From Bacillota bacterium (lineage in GTDB: Bacteria; Bacillota; Dethiobacteria; DTU022), in the NCBI GenBank assembly GCA_012727685.1, contig JAAYGO010000143.1:1-62777 (forward strand): 62,777 bases of DNA, read 5' to 3'. Below the pieces are notes generated by a model. That model worked only from the letters and a program-made list of their open reading frames with translations, was not told the origin of the DNA and made no database searches. This document shows positions 17,401 to 24,980 of the stretch, one piece after another; within the stretch, counting starts at the first letter, position 1; every line of letters starts with the position of its first letter. Made by a program: the position numbers and the translations under genes.

Positions 17401-18054
17401 TTAGGGCTTCTGTTGATCTAGCAAAGTGCAGATTTCGGTAAAAATAGCGTCAATCTCCTGATTACCATTAATGGTCGTAATCAATTTTTGCGCCGCATAA
17501 TAATCGATCAATGGCTCTGTCTGTTTTTTGTAGACCGCCAGCCTTTCGGTTACCGTAGCAAGAGAATCATCTTCTCGTTGATACAGTTCACCGCCGCATT
17601 GATCGCAGACATTGCGCACCTTGGGCGAATTAAACTTAATATGATAATTGGCACCGCAGTCGCGGCACACCCGGCGCCCCGTCAGGCGCGCGATCAGCTC
17701 TTCTTCTTCCACTTCAATGTGAATGACATGGTCTAGCTTTAACCCCATCTCCTGCAAAACATCGTCCAGGCTGCGCGCCTGGGCCACTGTCCGCGGAAAA
17801 CCATCCAAAAGGGCGCCGCCCCTAGATGCGGATTCCATCAATCGTTCCTTCACAATGCCCACCACAATCTCATCGGGTACCAGTTGTCCCTTCTCCATAT
17901 ACCCCCGGGCTTGCTTGCCTAGAGGCGAACCGCTTTTTATGGCGTTGCGCAAAATATCACCAGTTGCGATATAATCCAGATTATATTTACTGACCAGACG
18001 TTCTGCCTGGGTTCCTTTGCCGGCACCCGGAGGCCCCAAAAGAATTATCAGCAT
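17401..18054 (-). CDS. adk: Adenylate kinase, zinc-lid type
   Basis: A 217-residue adenylate kinase that converts ATP + AMP to two ADP. It has the P-loop GPPGAGKGT (7-15), the NMP-binding region (YIATGDILR), the DGFPRT motif and a LID with a C-x2-C ... C-x2-C zinc site (CRDC and CDQC, about residues 129-152). The length is that of the long bacterial form. adk normally lies between secY and map in the ribosomal spc operon. Here it is between cvpA and a DUF951 gene, so it is either a relocated sole copy or a paralogue. Confidence 0.95.
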   Translation of the reverse strand: MLIILLGPPGAGKGTQAERLVSKYNLDYIATGDILRNAIKSGSPLGKQARGYMEKGQLVPDEIVVGIVKERLMESASRGGALLDGFPRTVAQARSLDDVLQEMGLKLDHVIHIEVEEEELIARLTGRRVCRDCGANYHIKFNSPKVRNVCDQCGGELYQREDDSLATVTERLAVYKKQTEPLIDYYAAQKLITTINGNQEIDAIFTEICTLLDQQKP

Positions 18055-18149
18055 ATCGCTCCCTCACTTTTTGGAAACAATTAAAGTTCACATAGACATA
18101 TAGTGTTCTTCTTTTCCACCTTAATTCCTGCTAAAGACGAAAAAAAGCC

Positions 18150-18785
18150 CTACCACCAAGCGCCGCTTGCCCGTCCGAGTTGCAAACACCAGTAAAACAA
18201 GGACGAATTTTCGAAGTCTAACAGAGCGCCGGGCAAATCCATCAACCAGATCAACGGAGCACTGATTCCAATTATTAGACCGGTTACCAGCGCCTGCCGC
18301 AGCACTCCCAGCAGCGCCCCTGCCCAGCGCTCCAGCGATCTCTCTGGCAGGCGATCGGCGGAACGGATAAATGCCAATAAATTAAAAAAACCGATCCACA
18401 ATAACAACAAAAGAAAAAAGGAGACGGCATTGGTGGTTACCTGGGCCATTAAATCGGGCAAATTGCTCAAATCGGCAGATGCCGCCAGCGGGGAGTTGCT
18501 CAAGATGGCTTTCGGAATTTCCAGATTAACAGCCGTTATTTGGGTGTTGCCAAAAGCCGCTTCTACGGGAACAGCCAATTTACGGTTAATGATGGCTGCT
18601 AGATGCTCTTTGACTGCTACCTTTTTGGAGAGTAGAGCCATTAAATCTGCCTGGAAAGCAGCCGCCGCAGCCGCAGTTACTAGAAAAGAGAACAAATAAT
18701 ACACCATCTTTTTCCATCCAGAAAAATAGCCGGCAACGCCTCCCCAGGCTAAAAGGCATAACACAACGATTTCCAACAGGTTCAT
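18150..18785 (-). CDS. CvpA family membrane protein
   Basis: A 211-residue protein with four predicted membrane segments (about 5-20, 28-46, 117-136 and 160-182) and the CvpA signature N-terminus (LGW/GGVAGYFSGW-K). CvpA was named for colicin V production in E. coli, but the family is broadly conserved with unclear function, possibly in envelope integrity. It is upstream of adk on the same strand and divergent from yyaC. An extracytoplasmic stretch of about 65 residues lies between the second and third helices. Confidence 0.8.
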   Translation of the reverse strand: MNLLEIVVLCLLAWGGVAGYFSGWKKMVYYLFSFLVTAAAAAAFQADLMALLSKKVAVKEHLAAIINRKLAVPVEAAFGNTQITAVNLEIPKAILSNSPLAASADLSNLPDLMAQVTTNAVSFFLLLLLWIGFFNLLAFIRSADRLPERSLERWAGALLGVLRQALVTGLIIGISAPLIWLMDLPGALLDFENSSLFYWCLQLGRASGAWW

Positions 18786-18885
18786 TTTTCTCCTACCATT
18801 ACCGTTGGGCGATCAATCATACATATTTAGATCCACCTTTTAATATAACTAAAACAACAGTAATTAGCGTGGAAGGGGTGTTCAA

Positions 18886-19470
18886 ATGACCATCGCTGTT
18901 GCTCCACCGCCGCTTCAAACCTTTGACCTGCCGCTCCGCATAAATTTCAAAGAACCGGAAGCTGTTAATAAAATCGCATTTACCCTTACTTCTTTAATCA
19001 TAGCTTATGATCAAAACTATCGAAAATTGCAGAGATTGGTATTATGTATCGGATCAGACCGGTCTACCGGCGATGCGCTGGGGCCACTGGTTGGAGAGCG
19101 CCTCTCCAGCCTGAAACTTCCACGCACAGCGGTTATCGGAACCCTGGCGGAACCGGTTCATGCCCTCAATTTAAAGGAACATTTAAAACGAATCGAACTG
19201 TCTGGGAAACAGACACTTGTAATTGCCGTGGATGCCGCCCTGGGCAAACCGGACAGTATTGGCGTCATCGAAATTGGCCGGGGACCGCTGCACCCCGGAG
19301 CGGGAGTAAATAAGAAATTACCCCCGGTTGGACATATTTACCTCAGCGGGATAGTCAACCTGGGGGGCTTCATGGAACAAATGGTTTTACAGAGCACTCG
19401 CCTTTTTCATGTGATGAAACTGGCTGATGTGATCAGCCGGGCCTTGCAGCAGGCCCTGCTCCAAACATAA
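18886..19470 (+). CDS. yyaC: Spore protease-like protein YyaC
   Basis: A 194-residue member of the YyaC/GPR-like family: LVLCIGSDRSTGDALGPLVG (about residues 48-67), an IAVDAALG motif and GHIYLSGIVNLGGFME. YyaC is a sporulation protein in B. subtilis, also encoded near parAB, and structurally related to the germination protease GPR and hydrogenase-maturation peptidases. Its substrate is not established. The gene is on the plus strand, opposite to its neighbours, with GGAAGGGGTG before the ATG. I do not recognise a convincing sporulation sigma-factor promoter. Confidence 0.88.
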   Translation: MTIAVAPPPLQTFDLPLRINFKEPEAVNKIAFTLTSLIIAYDQNYRKLQRLVLCIGSDRSTGDALGPLVGERLSSLKLPRTAVIGTLAEPVHALNLKEHLKRIELSGKQTLVIAVDAALGKPDSIGVIEIGRGPLHPGAGVNKKLPPVGHIYLSGIVNLGGFMEQMVLQSTRLFHVMKLADVISRALQQALLQT

Positions 19471-19473
19471 AAA

Positions 19474-19495
19474 ACCGGCAGCAGCCGGCTTTGAT
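19474..19495. terminator. Bidirectional terminator between yyaC and bactofilin gene
   Basis: A GC stem (19475-19479 with 19484-19488, loop AGCA) is flanked by A-tracts to the left and CTTTG to the right. On the minus strand it is followed by TTTT, giving a good terminator for the bactofilin transcript. On the plus strand it is weaker. Confidence 0.65.
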
Positions 19496-19517
19496 TAAAA
19501 AAAGAGAAAAACAGCTA

Positions 19518-19937
19518 TTAATCCTTGAGGTCTTTCGGTAAAACCATTTTAGATTTGTCACTAATCCCATTCGGGGGGAGTTGATCCTTTCGCTTCATCT
19601 CTACATTCCCGGAAAAAAGGGCTCCATCGTCGACCAGTAAACCATTTGTCTTGATCTCGCCGATAACCACGCCGCTACTCTTGATTTCCAGCTTGCCCCC
19701 CAGATCCATGGTTCCTTCAAAGCGCCCGGCAACGGCTACATTGCGCGCCTTTAATTCAAGTGAAACACGGCCGCTTTCCCCGATGACCACATCGCCCTGG
19801 GTTTCAACGTCGCCTTCCATCACGCCGTCAATGCGGATCAACCCCTTGGCCTTAAGGGAACCCTGGAAGTGGGTATCCTTCCCGATCACCGTATTCACTT
19901 TATCCGGAGGTGTCTCCAACTGATCCTTTTTAAACAT
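19518..19937 (-). CDS. Bactofilin (polymer-forming cytoskeletal protein)
   Basis: A 139-residue bactofilin. A short N-terminal tail is followed by a right-handed beta-helix of short repeats from about residue 18 to 115 (VIGKDTHFQGSLKAKG, RIDGVMEGDVE, VVIGESGRV and so on). Bactofilins self-polymerise without nucleotides and often scaffold wall-modifying enzymes. The adjacent upstream gene on the same strand encodes a membrane-anchored M23 peptidase, a partnership known from Helicobacter, Hyphomonas and others. It is the last gene of the unit that begins beyond parB. Confidence 0.93.
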   Translation of the reverse strand: MFKKDQLETPPDKVNTVIGKDTHFQGSLKAKGLIRIDGVMEGDVETQGDVVIGESGRVSLELKARNVAVAGRFEGTMDLGGKLEIKSSGVVIGEIKTNGLLVDDGALFSGNVEMKRKDQLPPNGISDKSKMVLPKDLKD

Positions 19938-19961
19938 CGTTTAGCCTCCCTGTTACAAATA

Positions 19962-20918
19962 CTATTGGATGTAATTCATTGGATTGACAGGAGTACCGTT
20001 CACCCGAACCTCGTAATGCAGGTGCGTTCCCGTGGCATTGCCGCTGCGCCCCATGTAGGCGATGATATCACCGCGCTCTACCCACTCACCGGCAGATACG
20101 GCAAAGCCGGATAAGTGGGCATAATAGGTTGTATAGCCATAACCGTGGCTGATGATCAATAGATTCCCCCAGCCCCGGCGGTAGGAGGCTGATGTAACCC
20201 AACCATCGGCAGTGGCGTATATTGGAGAACCGTAACTTGCGGCAATATCGATGCCGTCGTGAAATTCCATCACATTCCGGTTAAACGGAGACCGCCGCAT
20301 CCCAAAGGGAGAGGTCAAGGTCCCCCAGGCCGGCCAGATCGATGGCGTTGCCGCCCAGCGGCGCAAGGATTCTTCCACTTCGCTGCTCAATAATTCAAGC
20401 GATTCACTCTGCTCCGGCAAAAGGCGCTGTAAGGTAGCGATGTTAGACGCTGCCCGGTCTACCACCCGGCCTTCAGCAGTACGGCTTGCATAATAACGTG
20501 TTCCTTCATTGAGCTCCACCTGCGAAGATACTTCTGTGCTCCTGCTCTCGCTGCTCTCGCCGTCTTCAGATTCACCCTCATTTTCCAGTTCATCCGGATC
20601 CAACCCTAGCTTGTCGGCAACCAGTTCGGCCAAATCTTCGATTTGGGCCATCTGCTCCAATAGTTTCTGAGTCTCATAGGCAAATGCATTAATTTCTTCT
20701 TGCTGGACCTGGTTTATCTGGCGTAAAATCCGTGCTTCTCTGGCCTCCTGCGCAACATTGCGGTAAACGTAGAATAAAAAACAAATCCCGGTCAGGCCTA
20801 TAACGAATATCGCCGCCAGCATTTGACCAACCCAGAGGGGAAGGCGCAGGCTATATGTCGCCTCTTCGGAATGAGGGACAATCATAATCGTAAAACATCT
20901 CGCTCTTTTTTTCATCAT
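19962..20918 (-). CDS. Membrane-anchored M23 peptidase with coiled coil (bactofilin partner)
   Basis: A 318-residue protein. It has a short cytoplasmic N-terminus, a membrane helix (about 32-52), a coiled-coil (about 55-105), an acidic Ser/Glu-rich linker and a C-terminal M23 domain. The zinc ligands are His220/Asp224 (HDGID) and His299/His301 (HLHYE). The short cytoplasmic tail would face the cytosolic bactofilin. ATG 20918 is preceded by GGAG at close spacing; the open frame to 20978 overlaps the upstream gene and is discounted. The layout matches bactofilin-linked M23 proteins that cut cross-links to shape the wall. Confidence 0.92.
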   Translation of the reverse strand: MMKKRARCFTIMIVPHSEEATYSLRLPLWVGQMLAAIFVIGLTGICFLFYVYRNVAQEAREARILRQINQVQQEEINAFAYETQKLLEQMAQIEDLAELVADKLGLDPDELENEGESEDGESSESRSTEVSSQVELNEGTRYYASRTAEGRVVDRAASNIATLQRLLPEQSESLELLSSEVEESLRRWAATPSIWPAWGTLTSPFGMRRSPFNRNVMEFHDGIDIAASYGSPIYATADGWVTSASYRRGWGNLLIISHGYGYTTYYAHLSGFAVSAGEWVERGDIIAYMGRSGNATGTHLHYEVRVNGTPVNPMNYIQ

Positions 20919-20967
20919 AACACTCCATCCGGCTGGCACTCGAAAGCTAGGGAAAAGCCTCCAGGCT

Positions 20968-21483
20968 TCAACAGCCAATCATTTTTTTGGCCTCATCTAA
21001 GGCCTTGATTTCTTCTGCGCTAAGTGAATATGGGGAAACGCCATTCTTAACCGGTTTCCCGTAACAACGGCTTTCTTCCCGCCCAAAGATGCTGGTAACG
21101 ATCACCCCGTTTTGCTGTCGATCCAGTAGTGCCAGCGAAAAACTGAGATCGCTGCCCGTTTCTTGAAAAGCGTTATATCGGATCAGGCTGACGCCGGCTA
21201 TCGTGTTGATCAGCTGCTTTTCCACATTGGCCAACCGCAGTGCCAACTGTTTGCCCTGATCTTGGTTCGCCGTTATTAAGTCTCCATAGTGATTCAGCAG
21301 CTCTTCCAAATTGAGACCGTCGCGCTGCATCATTAATTTACGATATCCCTTTCGCAACGATGAGGCCGAAGCTAAAAAAAATACCGCCGCAATGAAAAAA
21401 AATACTGACACAAGCGCTACGGCCAGGATTATTTCACTGGAATAAAGTTCAATCCAAGATTGAACTTGCCCCCACCACATCAT
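20968..21483 (-). CDS. DUF4446 family membrane protein
   Basis: A 171-residue protein with one N-terminal membrane helix (about 17-38), a coiled-coil (about 40-90) and a compact C-terminal domain (IRYNAFQETGSDLSFSLALLD ... IFGREESRCYGKPV). It fits DUF4446, a Bacillota family commonly found beside parB. Function is unknown. GGAGGT precedes the double ATG. It lies between parB and the M23/bactofilin pair on the same strand, suggesting a joint role in coupling chromosome or cell-cycle state to wall shape, but this is inference. Confidence 0.85.
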   Translation of the reverse strand: MMWWGQVQSWIELYSSEIILAVALVSVFFFIAAVFFLASASSLRKGYRKLMMQRDGLNLEELLNHYGDLITANQDQGKQLALRLANVEKQLINTIAGVSLIRYNAFQETGSDLSFSLALLDRQQNGVIVTSIFGREESRCYGKPVKNGVSPYSLSAEEIKALDEAKKMIGC

Positions 21484-21604
21484 CTTTTTACCTCCGCCCG
21501 GCTACAAACATTAAGAAAACTTAACAATATTAAGTTCGCCTTAAAAGATTAATAATCCTTTTTGGGGAAAAATTTTTTTATCACCTTTAACATGTTTGAC
21601 TCTG

Positions 21605-21620
21605 TGTTTCACGTGAAACA
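21605..21620. promoter_or_regulatory. parS centromere site
   Basis: TGTTTCACGTGAAACA is a perfect 16-bp palindrome matching the bacterial parS consensus (TGTTNCACGTGAAACA). It lies 2 bp beyond the parB stop. ParB/Spo0J should load here and spread. In a by-eye scan I noticed no second perfect copy in the window. Confidence 0.96.
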
Positions 21621-21622
21621 TT

Positions 21623-22498
21623 TTAATTCAATTCTCCCGGTAGCAATAGAGCCACAAGGCGCTCCAGGTCTTCCTCGCCATAAAAATAGATTTCAATGCA
21701 ACTATTCTTTTCGCCATGTTTAATCTTTACCCTTGTTCCGAGATGGCGCTGCAGCAGCAGCAGCACTTCTTCTGTAACCGGATCGGTGGCCGGCATAATT
21801 TTTACTTTCTTTTTAACCTCTTTGGGGGAGATACTTTTCTTCTGGTATCCGGCAACCAGCCTCTCCGCCTCGCGGGCCGTCAGCCCCCGCTCCATAATGA
21901 TTTCGCCCAGTTCCTGTTGAAGCTTTTGATCCGTTATTCCCAGAAGAGGCCTAACCTGTCCGGCGGTGATCGCTCCTTTGCAGAGGGCTTCTCTAATCGA
22001 ATCAGGAAGCATGAGCAACCTTAAGGTGTTAGCCACAGCCGAACGGCTTTTGCCAATGCGGTTGGCCAGTTTCTCCTGGGTAAAACCGAACTCGTCTATT
22101 AAGCGGCGGTAAGCCATTGCCTCTTCCACCGGATTCAAGTCTTCACGCTGGAGGTTTTCAATCAGGGCAATTTCCAGCATTTCGCTCTGATCGTAATGGC
22201 GCACTACGGCCGGCACCTTGCTAAGCCCGGCCAATTGAGCGGCTCGAAAACGCCTTTCACCGGCAACGAGAGTATAACCTTCTTCACTGGGAGCAACCAC
22301 CAGGGCTTGAACGATGCCGTGTTCTCTGATTGAGTCCGCCAGTTCCTGTAATTTGTCAGGGTCAAAATTGGCTCGTGGCTGATAGGGATTGGCCTGGATC
22401 AGTGAGATGTCGATTTCCTTTACATTCGAATCGCTTTCTGCCGCTGCCGGAATGAGCGCTCCCAGTCCTCTGCCTAATCGCCTTTTTTCACTAGCCAT
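21623..22498 (-). CDS. parB: Chromosome partitioning protein ParB (Spo0J)
   Basis: A 291-residue ParB CTPase/DNA clamp. The start MASEKRRLGRGLGALIP is typical and contains the ParA-activating tail. The N-terminal CTPase domain has NPYQPR and GERRFRAAQL (the arginine-rich motif II), then the HTH domain (FTQEKLANRIGKSRSAVANTLRLL) and a C-terminal dimerisation domain. It loads at parS next to its own stop codon and recruits SMC. It overlaps parA by 25 bp; a GAAGGAGGTG ribosome site sits in parA. Confidence 0.97.
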   Translation of the reverse strand: MASEKRRLGRGLGALIPAAAESDSNVKEIDISLIQANPYQPRANFDPDKLQELADSIREHGIVQALVVAPSEEGYTLVAGERRFRAAQLAGLSKVPAVVRHYDQSEMLEIALIENLQREDLNPVEEAMAYRRLIDEFGFTQEKLANRIGKSRSAVANTLRLLMLPDSIREALCKGAITAGQVRPLLGITDQKLQQELGEIIMERGLTAREAERLVAGYQKKSISPKEVKKKVKIMPATDPVTEEVLLLLQRHLGTRVKIKHGEKNSCIEIYFYGEEDLERLVALLLPGELN

Positions 22499-23250
22499 CT
22501 AGCCACCTCCTTCGCGAGTGCAAGGTATAGTGCCGCACCCCTGCTATGCGGATCATAATCAAGAATATGTTTTCCATAACTCGGCGCCTCGCTAAGGCGT
22601 ACATTGCGGGGAATAATGGTGTCATAAACAAGCTCTTTAAAGTGATTCTTTACTTCTTGCGTGACCTGCTCAGACAGCTTTGTCCGAGAGTCATACATGG
22701 TGAGCACTACACCTTCGATTTTCAACTTTTCATTGAGGTGTTTGCGCACCAGCGTAATCGTATTCATCAGCTGCCCCAGGCCTTCCAGGGCATAATACTC
22801 GCACTGAATTGGGATGATGACACCATCGGCGGCGGTTAAAGCATTCAAGGTTAACAGCCCCAGCGATGGCGGGCAATCGATTATCACGTAAGCATAATTA
22901 TTTTTTACTGTTTTTAATGCCTCCCTGAGCTTAACCTCACGCGATACTGTGGGCACCAGTTCGATTTCCGCTCCTGCCAGTTGAATTGTGGCGGGAACCA
23001 CGTATAAATTCTTCCAGGCTGAAGGCAGAATAATTTTCTCTAAGCTGATTTCGTTAATCAGGGCATCATAGATGCAGGCCCTAATGTCTTTCTTCTGTAG
23101 ACCGACACCGCTAGTCGCGTTGCCCTGTGGATCGCTGTCCAGTAGAAGCACTTTATATCCCAGTTGAGCAAGGGCGGCGCTTAAATTTACTGCGGTAGTC
23201 GTTTTCCCTACCCCGCCTTTTTGGTTCGCTATGGCAATTACATGAGACAT
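22474..23250 (-). CDS. parA: Chromosome partitioning ATPase ParA (Soj)
   Basis: A 258-residue deviant-Walker ATPase (IANQKGGVGKTTTAVNL from about residue 6), with the DSDPQGNAT switch and VIIDCPPSLG Walker B. Soj works with Spo0J in segregation and regulates DnaA during initiation in Bacillus. I start at ATG 23250 (preceded by AAGAGGAG) rather than the frame opening at 23310. It is 97 bp after noc on the same strand. Confidence 0.97.
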   Translation of the reverse strand: MSHVIAIANQKGGVGKTTTAVNLSAALAQLGYKVLLLDSDPQGNATSGVGLQKKDIRACIYDALINEISLEKIILPSAWKNLYVVPATIQLAGAEIELVPTVSREVKLREALKTVKNNYAYVIIDCPPSLGLLTLNALTAADGVIIPIQCEYYALEGLGQLMNTITLVRKHLNEKLKIEGVVLTMYDSRTKLSEQVTQEVKNHFKELVYDTIIPRNVRLSEAPSYGKHILDYDPHSRGAALYLALAKEVARWLVKKGD

Positions 23251-23347
23251 CGTTTCGCTCCTCTTATTTGTGATTTTACAAACATGTTGGCAACTGCTGC
23301 TCCACTTCATTTATGCATCGAGGCCTCAATGGCGCTGCAAGCTGCTT

Positions 23348-24169
23348 TCAGCGCCGGAACAACCTAATTTTCACCTCGATAAAATCATCTTCCACCTTTT
23401 CTTCAACTTCAGGTGAAAGCCCGGAATCTTTAATCAGCCTGACTGCTTCACGAATTGTATTCAGAAAAATGCGGTGATCGCGGATAATCCCTTTGTTGAT
23501 TTTTTTGGTCTTTGCCTTTGCCGTGCCAAGCAGTTGTTCGATTCTTTTTTCAGTCTGGCTCACGGTAAGTCCCTTGTCGATAATTTCCGCGATCATTTTC
23601 TGCTGTTGAGCCTCGGTGTTTAATTTAAGCAAGGCCCGTGCATGCCGTTCCGTAAGCTTCTCCTCGATTAAGGCCCGTTTAACCGATTCCGGTAATTTTA
23701 ACAACCTTAACTTATTGGCGATGGTCGATTGACTCTTTCCGAGGCGCTGCGCCAGCACTTCCTGGGTCAGGTTAAACTCATTGATCAACCGTGCGTAACC
23801 GCTAGCCTCTTCAATAAAGTTTAAATTTTCTCTTTGCAAATTTTCGATGAGGGCAATTGCAGCCATGGCGCTGTCGGATAAATCCTTGATGATGGCCGTT
23901 ATCGTATTCAAACCTAGTTTTTTACATGCCACCAACCGCCTTTCCCCGGCTACCAGTTGGAAAGAGCGGCCGGCGCGACGAACAATGATCGGCTGCAGTA
24001 GTCCGTAGGTTTTGATCGATTGCATCAACTCCGCAATTGTATCATCGGGGAAATTCCGTCTTGGCTGATAAGGATTGGGCTCGATATCCTGTATCTTTAT
24101 CACAGCCACCTTGTCTTTGCCCGGTTCAGGATCAGGAAATAAAAGATTATGAAACCGGTTTTCTTTCAT
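23348..24169 (-). CDS. noc: ParB paralogue, nucleoid occlusion-like (Noc)
   Basis: A 273-residue second ParB-family protein, between rsmG and parA exactly where Bacillus has noc. It has the CTPase motifs NPYQPR and GERRLVACKKL and an HTH (LTQEVLAQRLGKSQSTIANKLRLL). A short N-terminal segment (MKENRFHNLLF) could form the membrane-targeting amphipathic helix described for Noc. Noc blocks division over the nucleoid and binds sites distinct from parS. The call as Noc rather than a second ParB rests on synteny and the N-terminus. ATG 24169 is preferred over the TTG two codons earlier because of AGGTGA spacing. Confidence 0.85.
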   Translation of the reverse strand: MKENRFHNLLFPDPEPGKDKVAVIKIQDIEPNPYQPRRNFPDDTIAELMQSIKTYGLLQPIIVRRAGRSFQLVAGERRLVACKKLGLNTITAIIKDLSDSAMAAIALIENLQRENLNFIEEASGYARLINEFNLTQEVLAQRLGKSQSTIANKLRLLKLPESVKRALIEEKLTERHARALLKLNTEAQQQKMIAEIIDKGLTVSQTEKRIEQLLGTAKAKTKKINKGIIRDHRIFLNTIREAVRLIKDSGLSPEVEEKVEDDFIEVKIRLFRR

Positions 24170-24243
24170 TAACAATCACCTGCTTTTTTGGCTTATGAAA
24201 ATTATTAGACAACGGAGAGTGCATTCCTTCAATTAATAATCAA

Positions 24244-24963
24244 TTAGTCGCGCAGAGGCTGCTTGGCTGGTCTGCCAACCCGCCTGGGGTATTGTGGAGG
24301 GGTGTTTTTTATCTTTTTAACAATGTAGATGCATCGCTCTTCTCCGGTGAGGAGACGATATTGCTTGCAAGAATCGATGCTGCCGCCACAAATCGAAATA
24401 GCCTTTGACGCCTCTCTCATTTCCTCGTTGCCCCGTGGTCCTTTATAGAATATAACCTGCCCGCCGACACTGCAGAGCGGCAGGGCTAACTCAGCGAGAA
24501 CCACAGCCGGAGCAACCGCCCGGCTGACGACCACTCCAAATCTCTCGCGAAAATCAGGATTCTGCCCCCACTCTTCGGCCCGTCCCGGCAAAAAATGCAA
24601 ACGCTCCAAGGCGAGCTCTCGCATTACTCTCCTTAAAAAATTAATGCGCGCGCGATTTGCATCCATTAAAAAAAACACATGTTCGGGCAAGCAAATTTTT
24701 AAAGGTATACCGGGTAAACCCGCACCGGTTCCCAGGTCTAAGATCTCGAAGAGTGGCAATTGCATCAACGAAAGGAGATAAAGGGAATCGTAGATATGTT
24801 TATGATAAAGCAGGTAGGGAGTATTATCTCCGACCAGGCGCTGGACGGATACCCTTTCCAATAATATCTGCACATACTTTTGTAATTGATTGTACTTTCG
24901 AACGTCAATTTCTAGGCCTAAACTCTCGATCACTTCCTGGAGAAGGTTATCCCGGCTATCCAT
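24244..24963 (-). CDS. rsmG: 16S rRNA (guanine527-N7)-methyltransferase
   Basis: RsmG (GidB) methylates G527 of 16S rRNA using S-adenosylmethionine. The 239-residue protein has the SAM motif LDLGTGAGLPGIPL (about residues 70-83) and FLMDANRARINFL, followed by VVSRAVAP and the GPRG loop. ATG 24963 follows AAGGAG; an extra 11 codons of open frame lie inside mnmE. It is downstream of mnmE and upstream of noc, as in Bacillus. Confidence 0.96.
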   Translation of the reverse strand: MDSRDNLLQEVIESLGLEIDVRKYNQLQKYVQILLERVSVQRLVGDNTPYLLYHKHIYDSLYLLSLMQLPLFEILDLGTGAGLPGIPLKICLPEHVFFLMDANRARINFLRRVMRELALERLHFLPGRAEEWGQNPDFRERFGVVVSRAVAPAVVLAELALPLCSVGGQVIFYKGPRGNEEMREASKAISICGGSIDSCKQYRLLTGEERCIYIVKKIKNTPPQYPRRVGRPAKQPLRD

Positions 24964-24980
24964 CCTCTGCTCCTTTTTGT

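Noticed and set aside
18830..18885. Possible sporulation sigma-factor promoter (CATACATA) before yyaC
   Set aside because: No matching -35 element at proper spacing was found.
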